Origin: Salinibacterium hongtaonis
GTDB lineage: Bacteria > Actinomycetota > Actinomycetes > Actinomycetales > Microbacteriaceae
Length of the DNA: 64,000 nucleotides
Direction: 5' to 3'
NCBI RefSeq assembly: GCF_003065485.1
Contig: NZ_CP026951.1
Coordinates: 2,746,081-2,810,080 of the forward strand
Shown in pieces: positions 8,602 through 17,183 of the stretch (its first letter is position 1; each line of letters starts with the position of its first letter). The notes beneath the pieces were generated by a model, which was not told the DNA's origin, did not search any database, and was given only the letters and a program-made list of their open reading frames with translations. A program made the position numbers and the translations under genes.

Positions 8602-9209
8602 CAGTTTGCGGGTCCCTCAATCAGCGCGGTGCGTGCGCGGGAGATTGCGGAGGAGATGCGGGCGTCGAGGTACCCTTCGGCGAAATCTGCAATGGCATCG
8701 CCGGGGGCCACGCTCGCGTCGGCGGAGTAGGTGATGCCGTCGACGATGCAGTCATCTTCGAGCGCGGCAAGGGTGCTGGGGTGCATCCGCAGAACAAGAA
8801 TTGTGGTGGGGTCCACATCGCGGAGCGCCCGCGTGACGGCGGCCCGCGCTGAACGCGGAGCGTCGCTGAGTTCGATGCCGATAATCGACTCTGCGAGATC
8901 GATCGCACCCGTCGCGATGAGCTGGTGTGCCTCGTCGAGCACGGGTGCTGTCCGAGCGTTGACGGCGGCGATCGCGGCACGAAGGAGCGCGATATGGGAT
9001 TCGTTGCGCTCCTGAGCCAGTGCGGCTATCGCCGCGCGCTCAGCGGCCTCGGCCCGGCGCTCCCGGTCGAGGGCAACCTCGGCGGCTCGGAGCCCTGCTG
9101 CATACCCCGCAGCGTGGCCGCGGGTGCGTGCCTGCTCCTCAGCAGCCTCGGCGTTGGATCCGCCCAGGTCGGGAAAGTTCACGAGGGAGAACTGGGTTCT
9201 AGTAGACAA
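8601..9209 (-). CDS. fliH: Flagellar assembly protein FliH
   Basis: Negative regulator and peripheral stalk of the FliI ATPase. I chose the TTG at 9209 (LSTRTQFSLVNFPDLGG, 202 residues) because GAGGAAGAG lies directly upstream and the frame then overlaps the end of fliG by 11 bases. The protein has a long Ala/Glu/Arg-rich helical middle (about residues 20-90) and a C-terminal FliH/HrpE-like domain (DLAESIIGIELSD, TILVLRMHPSTLAALED). The sequence is poorly conserved, but position between fliG and fliI is diagnostic. Confidence 0.88.
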   Translation of the reverse strand: MSTRTQFSLVNFPDLGGSNAEAAEEQARTRGHAAGYAAGLRAAEVALDRERRAEAAERAAIAALAQERNESHIALLRAAIAAVNARTAPVLDEAHQLIATGAIDLAESIIGIELSDAPRSARAAVTRALRDVDPTTILVLRMHPSTLAALEDDCIVDGITYSADASVAPGDAIADFAEGYLDARISSAISRARTALIEGPAN

Positions 9210-10224
9210 GCTCTTCCTCCTCTGTGCGCTGAACCGTGATGGCACCCTGCGACTCGAGGTCGCGGATCGCACGCACGATTTCGGATCGCGCCTCTTCGAC
9301 CTGCGAGAGCCGCACGGGGCCAAGCGCCGAGATCTCGTCGTCGAGGATCTCGCGGTTGCGCTCCGAAAGGTTTCCCCGAATGACTTCGATCACGTTTTCT
9401 GGGCTGCCCTTCATGGCAATTGCCAGAACAGCCGCGTCGATACCGCGCAGCACGTGCTGCACGTCCTTGCGCTCGAGCTTGACGATGTCCGCGAAGGTGA
9501 GCATGCGCGAGCGAACCTCTTCTGCGAGATCGGGGTCGCGCTCGTCGAGCGCCTCGAGCAGTTCGCGCTCGGTGGCAACGCTCGAGCGGTTGATGATGTC
9601 AACGAGAGGCTGTACTCCTCCGACGATCTCCACTGAGTCGCGGGTCGACACGACGGCTCCAGCCCTCACCTTGAGGGTGTCGGCCACGACGCGAACGGCC
9701 TCGGGTGCGGCGCTGCCCATCATGGCGATGCAGTGGGCGACCTCGGTGCGCTTGTTGTCGTCGAGGCCCGTGAGAATCATGGAGGCCTGCTCCGGCCGCA
9801 GGTGCGCTAGCACGAGGGCAACCGTCTGCGGCAGCTCACCATCGAGCAGGGTGACAACCTGGCTCGCATCAACGGCCTCGAGAAACTCGAATGCTTTGCC
9901 GGCCATCGACGAGGCGACACGGCTCATGAGCCCCGCGGCGCGCTCGGCTCCGAAGGATGCTTCGAGCAGTCCCACCGCGATGTCGCGTCCGCCGCGAGCG
10001 TTGATTCCGCCGCCGCGCACCGTGAGGGCGTGGAACTCGCCGATCGCGCGCTCGGCGACAAGCGAGTCGACCTTCTTGAGGCGAACGATCTCGGCGACGA
10101 TCTCCTCGGCCTCTGAGTCCGTGAACTGCTTGAGGACTTCTGCAGCCTTCGCGCTATCCAGGTTCATCAGCACGACCGCCACCTTTTGGGTGCCGGTCAG
10201 GCCTTCTACTGCGGTATCGGTCAT
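9199..10224 (-). CDS. fliG: Flagellar motor switch protein FliG
   Basis: Rotor protein that binds the MS ring (FliF) and transmits torque from MotA. N-terminal motif GTQKVAVVLMNLDSAKAAEVLKQF, middle-domain EHPQ-like region (LAHLRPEQASMILTGL) and the C-terminal torque helix region (LERKDVQHVLRGIDAAVLAIAM, SERNREILDDEISALGPV) are all present. Length 341 is normal. The ATG overlaps the fliF stop (ATGA). The C-terminus ends EEEELVY, whose codons also supply the ribosome binding site of fliH. Confidence 0.97.
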   Translation of the reverse strand: MTDTAVEGLTGTQKVAVVLMNLDSAKAAEVLKQFTDSEAEEIVAEIVRLKKVDSLVAERAIGEFHALTVRGGGINARGGRDIAVGLLEASFGAERAAGLMSRVASSMAGKAFEFLEAVDASQVVTLLDGELPQTVALVLAHLRPEQASMILTGLDDNKRTEVAHCIAMMGSAAPEAVRVVADTLKVRAGAVVSTRDSVEIVGGVQPLVDIINRSSVATERELLEALDERDPDLAEEVRSRMLTFADIVKLERKDVQHVLRGIDAAVLAIAMKGSPENVIEVIRGNLSERNREILDDEISALGPVRLSQVEEARSEIVRAIRDLESQGAITVQRTEEEELVY

Positions 10225-11810
10225 CGGGTCGGCCTTACGTCGTCCATCAGGCCGCGCAAGAACTCAGCGGTCTTCTGGGGGTCGCGCATGGCGAGGGCCT
10301 CGATCTCGGCCTTCTGCCGCTCCGCGTCTGCGACGACGGGGATCGGCAGGTCGCCAGCGAGCAGCTCGATGGGCGGGGCTGACGCGTTGATCTGCATGGG
10401 AACAGTGGGGGCGTCGAGGATGTCAGAGAGCTTGGCGAGCTCGCCAGCCTCCCTCGCGGCCTGGCGACGCCGGGCCATCATGACGAGTCCGATCACGATC
10501 GGCAGAACGATTCCGGCGACGATCACAGCAACGGTCGCAAGCTGCATAATGCGATCCTGCGTCGCTGCCGCCTCGGCTGCGGCGAGCGCCTCGGATGCCG
10601 CTATTGCGCCTGTCGCGTTGAACGCCATGACTTCGACGGCCACGGAGTCGCCCCGCTCGTCGTTGATGCCCGCCGCCGCGGCAACGAGCTCACGAATAGA
10701 GGGGACGCTCAACCCCGCGATGGCCTCTTCGTTGACGGCCACGGAGACCGTCTGACGGGTCACCGCCCCCGCCGGGATGACACGGGATTCGGTGACCTTG
10801 TTGATGGCATTGTTGCGGGTGGTCGACTCGGAGGAGAAGAGACCGGAGTCGGCGCCCCCGGGAACTGCGATGTTGTCGGGGCCGAGCACACCGCCGACGG
10901 CTCCGCCAGCAGCACCGGAGGTGTAGTTCTCGGTGTCGGTCGACTCGTTGATCACGGGGTTGTCGAGCGGGGCGGTGTACGTCTCTTCGAGGCGCTCTGC
11001 CGACTCGTAGCTCATGTCGGCGGCCACAACCACGCTGGCGTTACCGGGGCCGACAACCTTATCGAGCATGGCCTGCACGGCACCCTGCACGCGCTGTTCG
11101 TAGTCGCTGGCCTGCTTGTCCGCACTGCCGGTCGCCCCGGCGCCCACGGCAGAAAGAACGGTGCCCTCTGCATCGATCACGGCGACATCCGTCGACTTCA
11201 TGCCCTCGATCGATGCCGAGGTGAGGTGCACGATGGCCTGAACCTGTTCGTTGCTGAGGCTCACGCCCCGATCCGTTTCGACAAAGACCGAAGCGGTGGG
11301 GCTCTGCGTCTGCGATACGAACACGGTCTCTTCGGGGATGGCGAGACGAACAGACGCCGTGCGCACGCCCTTGAGCGCGCCAATTGTGGAGGCGAGCTCG
11401 CCCTCAAGTGCGCGCTTATAGGTCACCGACTGCTGAAACTCAGAGCTGGTCACGCCCATGTCATCGAGCAGGGAGTAGCCGCCCGTGCTGGCGGAGGGTA
11501 GGCCCGCCGCTGCCGCCGCGAGGCGCTGCTCATAGACGTTGCCCTCTGGCACAAGAATCGTGGATCCACCATCCGTGAGCTGGTACTCGACGCTTCCGGC
11601 GCGTAGCTGCTCGACGACAGCACTCGCATCCGATGCCGACAGCCCCGTGAAGAGGGGCGTATATGCGGGCTTGCTGAGCCACACCCCGAGGCCGGCGATA
11701 CCCAGCACGAGCACGGCGACACCGATGAGCGCGATCGTGCGCTGCGCAATCGTGAACTCGCGAATGGCCGCGACGAGACGGCCAAAGGCCGACGTGATCT
11801 GGGCGGGCAT
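10221..11810 (-). CDS. fliF: Flagellar MS-ring protein FliF
   Basis: Forms the membrane ring that is the base of the flagellum. First membrane segment about residues 25-46 (TIALIGVAVLVLGIAGLGVWL); then two ring-building motifs (YTPLFTGLSASDASAVVEQL onwards; ASVFVETDRGVSLSNEQVQAI); second membrane segment near residues 435-460 (IMQLATVAVIVAGIVLPIVI). The C-terminal cytoplasmic tail, which binds FliG, ends MRDPQKTAEFLRGLMDD, a typical FliF ending. Length 529 is normal. TGATG overlap with fliE upstream and ATGA overlap with fliG downstream. Confidence 0.97.
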   Translation of the reverse strand: MPAQITSAFGRLVAAIREFTIAQRTIALIGVAVLVLGIAGLGVWLSKPAYTPLFTGLSASDASAVVEQLRAGSVEYQLTDGGSTILVPEGNVYEQRLAAAAAGLPSASTGGYSLLDDMGVTSSEFQQSVTYKRALEGELASTIGALKGVRTASVRLAIPEETVFVSQTQSPTASVFVETDRGVSLSNEQVQAIVHLTSASIEGMKSTDVAVIDAEGTVLSAVGAGATGSADKQASDYEQRVQGAVQAMLDKVVGPGNASVVVAADMSYESAERLEETYTAPLDNPVINESTDTENYTSGAAGGAVGGVLGPDNIAVPGGADSGLFSSESTTRNNAINKVTESRVIPAGAVTRQTVSVAVNEEAIAGLSVPSIRELVAAAAGINDERGDSVAVEVMAFNATGAIAASEALAAAEAAATQDRIMQLATVAVIVAGIVLPIVIGLVMMARRRQAAREAGELAKLSDILDAPTVPMQINASAPPIELLAGDLPIPVVADAERQKAEIEALAMRDPQKTAEFLRGLMDDVRPTR

Positions 11811-12136
11811 CAGGCCTGCATCCTCATAATCTCGTTGAACGCGTCAACACCCTTGTTGCGAACAGCGGCGACGAGTTCAAGCGTTACCTGAGCGCGGGTC
11901 GATGCAATGGTGGCGTCGTGAATGTCGGCGAGGTCGCCGCTCACGGCCTTGATGGCCAACTCGTTTGAGGTGGACTGCAGCGAGCGCAGATCATCGACGA
12001 CGCCGCCGAGCGTCGCCTGAAAGTTGCTGGCGCTCGGGGCATTGCTGGCTGCGGTCGCTGCCTGCAGGTCGAGGCCGTCGGTGAGCGCGGCAGCCGGGTT
12101 GATGCCCGAGAGTGCGCCGATGCTGGGGATGGACAT
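11810..12136 (-). CDS. fliE: Flagellar hook-basal body complex protein FliE
   Basis: Small adaptor (108 residues) between the MS ring and the proximal rod. The C-terminal half is characteristic: SNELAIKAVSGDLADIHDATIASTRAQ followed by a helix ending VRNKGVDAFNEIMRMQA, as in other FliE proteins. Start codon overlaps the flgC stop (TAATG) and the stop overlaps the fliF start, the standard flgB-flgC-fliE-fliF order. Confidence 0.95.
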   Translation of the reverse strand: MSIPSIGALSGINPAAALTDGLDLQAATAASNAPSASNFQATLGGVVDDLRSLQSTSNELAIKAVSGDLADIHDATIASTRAQVTLELVAAVRNKGVDAFNEIMRMQA

Positions 12137-12528
12137 TACGACCTGCCGATCTGAATTGCAGCCTGGTAGCTTTCCTTCGCCCGGTCGACGACCGCAGCGT
12201 TTGCCTGGTATCCCCGCTGCGCCATGATGAGTTGGCCCATCTGGCTCGCGAGGTCGATGTCGGGGTAGCGCACATAGCCGGCTTCGTCGGCGAGCGGATG
12301 CTCCGGTTCGTAGACGAGGCGGCCTTCGGCATCGCCGTAGGCCGCGCCCTGCACATAGACGCCCGTGGTGCCTTCGCCCGCCTGAGCGACCACGTAGCGG
12401 GCGCGGAACGCTTCACCGTCGGTCGATGCGGCCGTGTTGACGTTGGCCAGGTTGTCCGAAACGGCGTCGAGCCACTTGCGGTGAACGGTGAGCGCTGTGC
12501 CGGCGATGCCGATTGCGTCGAATGTCAT
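12136..12528 (-). CDS. flgC: Flagellar basal-body rod protein FlgC
   Basis: Proximal rod subunit, 130 residues. N-terminal axial motif DNLANVNTAASTDGEAFRARYV and C-terminal axial motif IDLASQMGQLIMAQRGYQANAAVVDRAKESYQAAIQIGR are both present (each read in parts), and YVRYPDIDLASQM is a FlgC-specific stretch. GGAGAAACGACC precedes the ATG. It lies 14 bases behind flgB and overlaps fliE. Confidence 0.96.
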   Translation of the reverse strand: MTFDAIGIAGTALTVHRKWLDAVSDNLANVNTAASTDGEAFRARYVVAQAGEGTTGVYVQGAAYGDAEGRLVYEPEHPLADEAGYVRYPDIDLASQMGQLIMAQRGYQANAAVVDRAKESYQAAIQIGRS

Positions 12529-12542
12529 GGTCGTTTCTCCGC

Positions 12543-12890
12543 CTAACTGGTGCGCATTGCCGAGCGAAGGCTCGTGAACTGGCCCTCAACCGCGCGGGCA
12601 GCGAACTGGTATCGCAGCACGGTGTCGATGTTCGAAAGAGTCTCGGTGTCGAGGTTGACGTTGTTGCCGTTGAGCTGCGTCGGCTCGAGCGAGTCTGCTG
12701 TTGTCGCGGTCGTGGCTCCGTTGCCGCTGCGAACAGAGTCGGCGAGCGCGGCTTCGAAGAGCACGCGCTTGGCCTTGTAGTCAGGCGTATTCACATTGGC
12801 GATGTTGTTGGCAATGGTGCGCTGGCGCAGCGATAGCCCATCAAGGGCACTGCCGAGGGCAAGTGAGGTCACCGAATCGAACACAAGCAT
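12543..12890 (-). CDS. flgB: Flagellar basal-body rod protein FlgB
   Basis: Proximal rod subunit, 115 residues, first gene of the long basal-body and hook operon. Recognised by SLRQRTIANNIANVNTPDYKA, the canonical FlgB N-terminal motif, and by the C-terminal helix TVLRYQFAARAVEGQFTSLRSAM. The predicted message starts from a sigma-28-type promoter about 75 bases upstream. The ribosome binding site before ATG 12890 is weak (AACGGG). Confidence 0.95.
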   Translation of the reverse strand: MLVFDSVTSLALGSALDGLSLRQRTIANNIANVNTPDYKAKRVLFEAALADSVRSGNGATTATTADSLEPTQLNGNNVNLDTETLSNIDTVLRYQFAARAVEGQFTSLRSAMRTS

Positions 12891-12960
12891 CCCGTTTCAT
12901 GGAATTCGACGTCGGCCGATCCATGGCCTTGTGAGGTGAGCGATCCCTGCTCTTCCTCAG

Positions 12961-12988
12961 CTATCGGCACCTCGCGTCGAATGCGTTA
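12961..12988 (-). promoter_or_regulatory. FliA (sigma-28)-type promoter of the flgB operon
   Basis: Minus strand reads TAAC, 16 bases, GCCGATAG. The spacer is one base longer than in the other four copies. It would drive the 11-gene operon flgB to flgE. Finding basal-body genes behind a FliA-type promoter is unusual, because in enterobacteria FliA serves late genes. Confidence 0.7.
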
Positions 12989-13023
12989 GGCATTTGTGCA
13001 AAATTGATGATGTTTGGGGCGTT

Positions 13024-13079
13024 AGGTGGCGGAGTTCAGGTGGCCGACTTCAGGTGGCAGAGTTCAGGCAGCGAAGTTC
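13024..13079. repeat. Four tandem copies of a 14-bp repeat
   Basis: Units AGGTGGCGGAGTTC, AGGTGGCCGACTTC, AGGTGGCAGAGTTC and AGGCAGCGAAGTTC follow each other without gaps. On the minus strand each unit begins GAA and is preceded by TG, so every period contains a TGA; the first of these is the stop codon of the gene at 13078-13392. The repeat lies between that gene and the flgB promoter. Function unknown. Confidence 0.9.
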
Positions 13080-13392
13080 AGCCGGCGACGTCGAGATATA
13101 CCGAGCGCTCGACGAGCTGCGCCGTGGGCACGCTCCGCAGCGCCGCAAGGTGGCGTCCTGTTCCCAGGCGTTCCTCATCGAGTCGCGCGAGCATCCGCTG
13201 CTGTCGCTCTACAAGATCCCGCGCCCTGCCAACGAGTTCCGGCGGCAACTGACCAAGCCCTACAGGCGCAGTCCATTTGCCGCTGGCCCGGCTCACGTCG
13301 TCGGCAACGGTGAGTTCGCGCTCGAGCTCGTCGAGAGTGTCGGACCAGGCGGTGAAGGTGCCAGAGGGGAGGCTTGTCGTGGTCGGGTTCAC
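13078..13392 (-). CDS. Small helical protein behind fliS (possible FliT-like flagellar chaperone)
   Basis: 104 residues from a GTG start (VNPTTTSLPSGTFTAWSDTL), 21 bases downstream of the fliS stop and on the same strand. Predicted to be mainly helical: WSDTLDELERELTVADDV, PPELVGRARDLVERQQRMLARLDEE, and a last helix to the end. FliT-type export chaperones are small helical proteins encoded next to fliS, which makes this role plausible, but no diagnostic motif is visible. The stop codon lies inside a 14-bp tandem repeat, so the 3' end may have evolved by repeat slippage. Confidence 0.65.
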   Translation of the reverse strand: MNPTTTSLPSGTFTAWSDTLDELERELTVADDVSRASGKWTAPVGLGQLPPELVGRARDLVERQQRMLARLDEERLGTGRHLAALRSVPTAQLVERSVYLDVAG

Positions 13393-13413
13393 GGGGTGCT
13401 TTCGAGGTGGTGG

Positions 13414-13884
13414 TTAAGCCACGCCGAGGGTGCCACGGGCGGTCGGGATGCTCGCCGTCACCGACTCGGGGGCCTGGGCCGCTGCCTCATGCCAGGTCTG
13501 GCGCAGCGGTTCGAGCAACTGGATGCACACGCGAGTGCTGTCGACATCGCGATGCGTGTTGGCATAGATCAGCGCACGCGTGGCGAAGGTATATACGCCC
13601 ATAAGACCCTCCGCCCCATCCCAGGCGTCAACCCGCAGCGACGAGGTCAGCTCGGTGAGAATGTCCTGGGCGTGAAGAAGCTGCTCAGAGGCGCCCGCCC
13701 AGTCCTGGATGTCTTGGGCGACTTCTGCCCGCTGCAGGTCGAGCAGGAGTCGGTCATAGAGCATGGTGAGCAGCCGGGCGGGGGAGGCAGACAGCACGGC
13801 ATCGCGGTTGTAGGCCGCCCGCTTGGCTCGCTCGACGCCGAGCTGCCCGCCGAGGGGAGAGTGGTGTCCCATTGTCATGGTCAT
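13414..13884 (-). CDS. fliS: Flagellin export chaperone FliS
   Basis: Cytoplasmic chaperone that binds the C-terminus of flagellin and prevents premature polymerisation. Recognised by RAAYNRDAVLSASPARLLTMLYDRLLLDLQRAE and the later TRALIYANTHRDVDS region (helices of the FliS bundle). Length 156 is slightly long because of a Pro/Ala-rich tail. ATG overlaps the fliD stop (ATGA); ATG codons two and four codons further in are alternative starts. Part of fliD-fliS-(13078 gene). Confidence 0.95.
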   Translation of the reverse strand: MTMTMGHHSPLGGQLGVERAKRAAYNRDAVLSASPARLLTMLYDRLLLDLQRAEVAQDIQDWAGASEQLLHAQDILTELTSSLRVDAWDGAEGLMGVYTFATRALIYANTHRDVDSTRVCIQLLEPLRQTWHEAAAQAPESVTASIPTARGTLGVA

Positions 13885-15257
13885 TTCGTCGTGCCTCCTG
13901 ATTTCGGGAGAGAAGCAATCTGAGAGTTGAGCCAGGTCATTTGTGCGTTCATGGCGCTCATGCGCACCTCTAGGGCTGAGTAAGTGCGCTGGAGCGTGGC
14001 CTCTCGGGCGGCGAGGCGGTCGTCCCAGCTTGCAACCTGCTCCGTGAGGCTCTTGGCGAGCGACTCTTGTCCGGTGATCTTCGCCGTCAACACTCCGTCG
14101 TACTTGTCGGACTGCTGTGTCGCGACATCCGCCACCCGCTTCGAGAGCCCCGCTATTGCGGCTTCAACCTTGGCAGGGTCTGAAGCGAGGGCCGCCGCAA
14201 ACTTCTCGGCATCGAACTCGATGGTGCCGTGCTTGGTGATGTTGATGCCGACATCTGCGGGGGAGTGGCCGTTGATCGGCATCGAGATCGCCGAGAGCAG
14301 GCTCTGTTTCGCCGAACGCACGGTGCTGTCGCCCGAGAAGACTCCACCGGTCGTTGCTCCGTCGGTGCCAATAGAGACCTTGGTGCGGGCGTCGATGAAG
14401 GAGAAAATCTCCGTGAGAGAGGTGACGAGGTCCTGAGCGACCTTGGTCGCCCCTTCTACGTCGCGAGCAACGGTAAGAGTGACGGGGTTCGGGTCGGCTT
14501 TGGCCACCGTCACCGACACACCGGGCAGCAGTGCCTCGAATGAGTTTGTGGCCGAGGTCACCGTCTGCGACGCGGCCGTTCCCGCCCACAGGGTGATTTC
14601 GGCATCCTGAGCCGCCGTGATGATCGCGGCGCCGGGGGAGGCCAACACATCGACGGCCGTGGATGCTGCCACGTCTGCCGCAGTGCCCTGGTAGATCGAG
14701 AACCCAGAGGTCGCGCCCGTGGTGGTTCCGGTGAGCTGAAGCCTGAAGAGTGGGTCTCCGCTGCCGTCGAAACCCGAGGCCACCTTGAGCGCCCTGACTC
14801 CGACGCCTGCGTCATTGATGGCCTTGGCGACGTCGTCGAGCGACGAGGAGGCCGGGGCGATCTCCGTTGTGGTGCCGTTGCTGCCCACGATCGTGAGCGC
14901 CGGGGGCGTCGACCATTCGCGCATTGCCGCGGTGACACCGGACTGCGCCTGTGCGAGCTTGTCAACGACAAAATCGATCGATCCGGCTGCTGCGCCACTG
15001 CCTACGGTGGCCGTTGCGCCATCCGAACTGGTCAGCGCGGTGTGCAGGTCGAGCGCCGTTGGCTTGGCCGCGGCTTTGGATAGGTCTCCCAGAGCAGCGA
15101 TGCGCTGGTTGAGGGCCTGAAGCACCGTGACGATGCTGGTCGTGCGGGTTGCTTTGTTCTTGAGAAGCGTCTGGGGGACCGCTTCGATCTGCATCAGAGA
15201 GGCAATGAGTTCCTTTGTCGGAAGCCCACTGGCGAGGCCATCAAGCGAAATTCCCAT
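13881..15257 (-). CDS. fliD: Flagellar filament capping protein FliD
   Basis: Cap at the filament tip that folds exported flagellin. Start MGISLDGLASGLPTKELIASLM is the typical FliD N-terminus; the strong GGGGAGGAAATC site before ATG 15257 fixes the start, giving 458 residues. The hypervariable middle is Thr/Ala-rich; the C-terminal coiled-coil segment (about residues 380-450, LAKSLTEQVASWDDRLAAREATLQRTYSALEVRMSAMN in parts) ends TWLNSQIASLPKSG, as expected. No sigma-28-like motif was seen in the gap behind fliC, so it may be read through from fliC. Confidence 0.96.
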   Translation of the reverse strand: MGISLDGLASGLPTKELIASLMQIEAVPQTLLKNKATRTTSIVTVLQALNQRIAALGDLSKAAAKPTALDLHTALTSSDGATATVGSGAAAGSIDFVVDKLAQAQSGVTAAMREWSTPPALTIVGSNGTTTEIAPASSSLDDVAKAINDAGVGVRALKVASGFDGSGDPLFRLQLTGTTTGATSGFSIYQGTAADVAASTAVDVLASPGAAIITAAQDAEITLWAGTAASQTVTSATNSFEALLPGVSVTVAKADPNPVTLTVARDVEGATKVAQDLVTSLTEIFSFIDARTKVSIGTDGATTGGVFSGDSTVRSAKQSLLSAISMPINGHSPADVGINITKHGTIEFDAEKFAAALASDPAKVEAAIAGLSKRVADVATQQSDKYDGVLTAKITGQESLAKSLTEQVASWDDRLAAREATLQRTYSALEVRMSAMNAQMTWLNSQIASLPKSGGTTK

Positions 15258-15393
15258 GATTTCCTCCCCCTGATTTGGTGTTAGGTGCGTGTGATGTAGG
15301 TGCGCGAATGTGACCAACACCCGGTGGCAGCCGTGCAGCGAGATTCAGGCTCGCGCACCGCCGCCCCCGGGCGTTGGCTATTCACTGTGCTGG

Positions 15394-16239
15394 TTAGCCG
15401 AGGAGCTGAAGAACGCCCTGGTTCGACTGGTTTGCCTGAGCAAGCATCGCGGTGCCGGCCTGCGACAGGATGTTCGCGCGGGTGTAGTTGACCATCTCGC
15501 TTGCCATGTCGGTGTCGCGGATACGCGACTCCGCAGCGGCAAGGTTCTCCGCCGAGACGTTGAGCGAGTTGATCGTCGACTCGAAGCGGTTCTGCACGGC
15601 ACCGAGGTTGGCGCGTGAGGTGGAGATAGCCGTGATCGCGGTGTCGATCGCGGTGATGGTCGTCTGTGCAACGCCGTTGCTGTCAACGTCGAAACCAACA
15701 CCTGCGGCGGTTCCGTCAGCGGACGCAAGCGTTCCGACCGACGTAGCAACGTTGGCGAGGGTTACGGCAATGGCGTTGTTGGCGTCGCCGTTGGCACCCA
15801 CCTGGAACGTCAGCTCGGCACCCTTGAGCAGGTTGATGCCGTTGAACTTGGTCGACTCCGTGATGCGGTAGAGCTCCTTGCTGAGCTCTCCGGCCTCGGT
15901 CTCGATCGCCGTGCGAGCCTCGGGGCTGTTCGAGTCGTTACCACCCTGAACAGCGAGGTCACGCATACGCTGGAGGATGGAGTGAACCTCGGTCAGGGCG
16001 CCTTCTGCGGTCTGGATGACCGAGATGCCGTCCTGGGCGTTACGAGCGGCAACGTTGAGTCCGTTGACCTGCGAGCGCAGGCCCTCGGAGATCGAGAGGC
16101 CGGCCGCGTCGTCCGCTGCACGGTTGATACGCAGACCACTGGACAGCTTCTCCAGCGACTTCGACAGGTCGTTCTGCGTGTTGGACAGGTTGCGGTACGA
16201 GTTGAGTGCCGCGACGTTGGTGTTGATCTGCATACCCAT
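15394..16239 (-). CDS. fliC: Flagellin FliC
   Basis: Filament subunit. N-terminal D0/D1 (INTNVAALNSYRNLSNTQ, LSSGLRINRAADDAAGLSIS, AARNAQDGISVIQTAEGAL) and C-terminal D1/D0 (NLAAAESRIRDTDMASEMVN, ANILSQAGTAMLAQANQ) are strongly conserved. At 281 residues it is a compact flagellin with very little of the surface-exposed D2/D3 domains. GGAGGAAAACACC precedes ATG 16239; ATG 16233 is an alternative. Expressed from its own sigma-28-type promoter with a leader of roughly 55-60 bases. Confidence 0.97.
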   Translation of the reverse strand: MGMQINTNVAALNSYRNLSNTQNDLSKSLEKLSSGLRINRAADDAAGLSISEGLRSQVNGLNVAARNAQDGISVIQTAEGALTEVHSILQRMRDLAVQGGNDSNSPEARTAIETEAGELSKELYRITESTKFNGINLLKGAELTFQVGANGDANNAIAVTLANVATSVGTLASADGTAAGVGFDVDSNGVAQTTITAIDTAITAISTSRANLGAVQNRFESTINSLNVSAENLAAAESRIRDTDMASEMVNYTRANILSQAGTAMLAQANQSNQGVLQLLG

Positions 16240-16301
16240 GGTGTTTTCCTCCGTGATGTGGGTTGTGGTTCACCAGCCCATCCATGGGCCGGTAATCCTA
16301 G

Positions 16302-16328
16302 CTATCGGCTGCCGTTCGGCATCCGTTA
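16302..16328 (-). promoter_or_regulatory. FliA (sigma-28)-type promoter of fliC
   Basis: Minus strand reads TAAC, 15 bases, GCCGATAG, 63 bases upstream of the flagellin start. The flagellin gene is the classic FliA target, so this copy anchors the interpretation of the other four. Confidence 0.85.
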
Positions 16329-16358
16329 GAAGGAATTCTTAAATTGTGGCGATCTCCG

Positions 16359-17183
16359 TCAGGATGCGATGGTTCGGTCGAGCGCCGTTCCCGCGGTTGA
16401 CATTCGGCTCATGCCGCTCGTGGCCTGGCCGGCGAGGCGGGCGAGGTAGGCGCTGCGACTCGCGGCAGAGATGCGCGATTCCGGCGCGCGTTCGATGTCG
16501 TCGTCGGAGAAATGGGTGTTCATGCCGTCGCGCAGCAGGCGGATGGCCTCCGAACGCTGCTGGGAGACGGCCGAGTGGGTGATCCCCATCTCTTCTGCGA
16601 TCTCCTTGACGGTTTTGTCGTCAAAGTAGATCGCCGTGACGATATGGCGCATCTTCTCGGGCAGCGCGTCGACGGCGGAGTGCAGGAATCCGGTGCGCTC
16701 CGCTTCGAGCACAGTGTCTTCTGGCTGCTGCGATTCAGAGACAAGCAGTTCGGCGGTGATCTCGTCGAGCGTGCTCATGGTGCGGCCGGCATCCGCCATG
16801 GCCTCCTGGGCTGAAGCGCGGTCGACGCCGAGCGCTGCGGCGATCTCCTCAACAGAGGGAGCGCGGCCGAGGGTAGCCATGAGCTGCTCTTCGATCGCCA
16901 TCGTCTGCTTAATGCGCTTGCGGGTACCGCGGCTTGCCCAGTCGCCCGCGCGGAGCTCGTCGGCGAAGGCGCCGGTGATGCGCTTGCGAGCGAACGCGCC
17001 AAAGGGAATGCCCAGCTCGGGCTTGAACGACTCGGCGGCCGAGATCAGGCCGAGTGCGCCCGCCGAGGCAAGGTCGTCCCGCGAAAGGTGGGTGGCCCGA
17101 GCGCAGAGCTCAGAAACCAGATATCCCACGAGTGGCAGATTATCGACCACCAGTGTGTTGCGCGCAGTGAGATTCACCAGCAT
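16359..17183 (-). CDS. fliA: Flagellar RNA polymerase sigma factor FliA (sigma-28/WhiG type)
   Basis: Alternative sigma factor, 274 residues from ATG 17183 (MLVNLTARNTLVVDNLPLVGYL). Region 2 is about residues 33-90 (RDDLASAGALGLISAAESF, GIPFGAFARKRITGAFADELR), region 3 about 108-150 (RAPSVEEIAAALGV), region 4 about 173-220 with the helix-turn-helix TVKEIAEEMGITHSAVSQQRS. No region 1.1, as in the sigma-28 group. Expected to direct RNA polymerase to the five TAAC-N15-GCCGATAG promoters in the island. Its own upstream region lacks that motif on the minus strand but carries several perfect palindromes, so another regulator probably controls it. An anti-sigma factor FlgM is not seen in the window. 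Confidence 0.93.
   Translation of the reverse strand: MLVNLTARNTLVVDNLPLVGYLVSELCARATHLSRDDLASAGALGLISAAESFKPELGIPFGAFARKRITGAFADELRAGDWASRGTRKRIKQTMAIEEQLMATLGRAPSVEEIAAALGVDRASAQEAMADAGRTMSTLDEITAELLVSESQQPEDTVLEAERTGFLHSAVDALPEKMRHIVTAIYFDDKTVKEIAEEMGITHSAVSQQRSEAIRLLRDGMNTHFSDDDIERAPESRISAASRSAYLARLAGQATSGMSRMSTAGTALDRTIAS

Noticed and set aside
13024..13079. Tandem repeat considered as a CRISPR array
   Set aside because: Units are 14 bp without spacers; no cas genes in the window.
15258..15393. Separate FliA promoter or terminator between fliC and fliD
   Set aside because: No GCCGATAG-type motif and only short, weak GC hairpins without a T-run.
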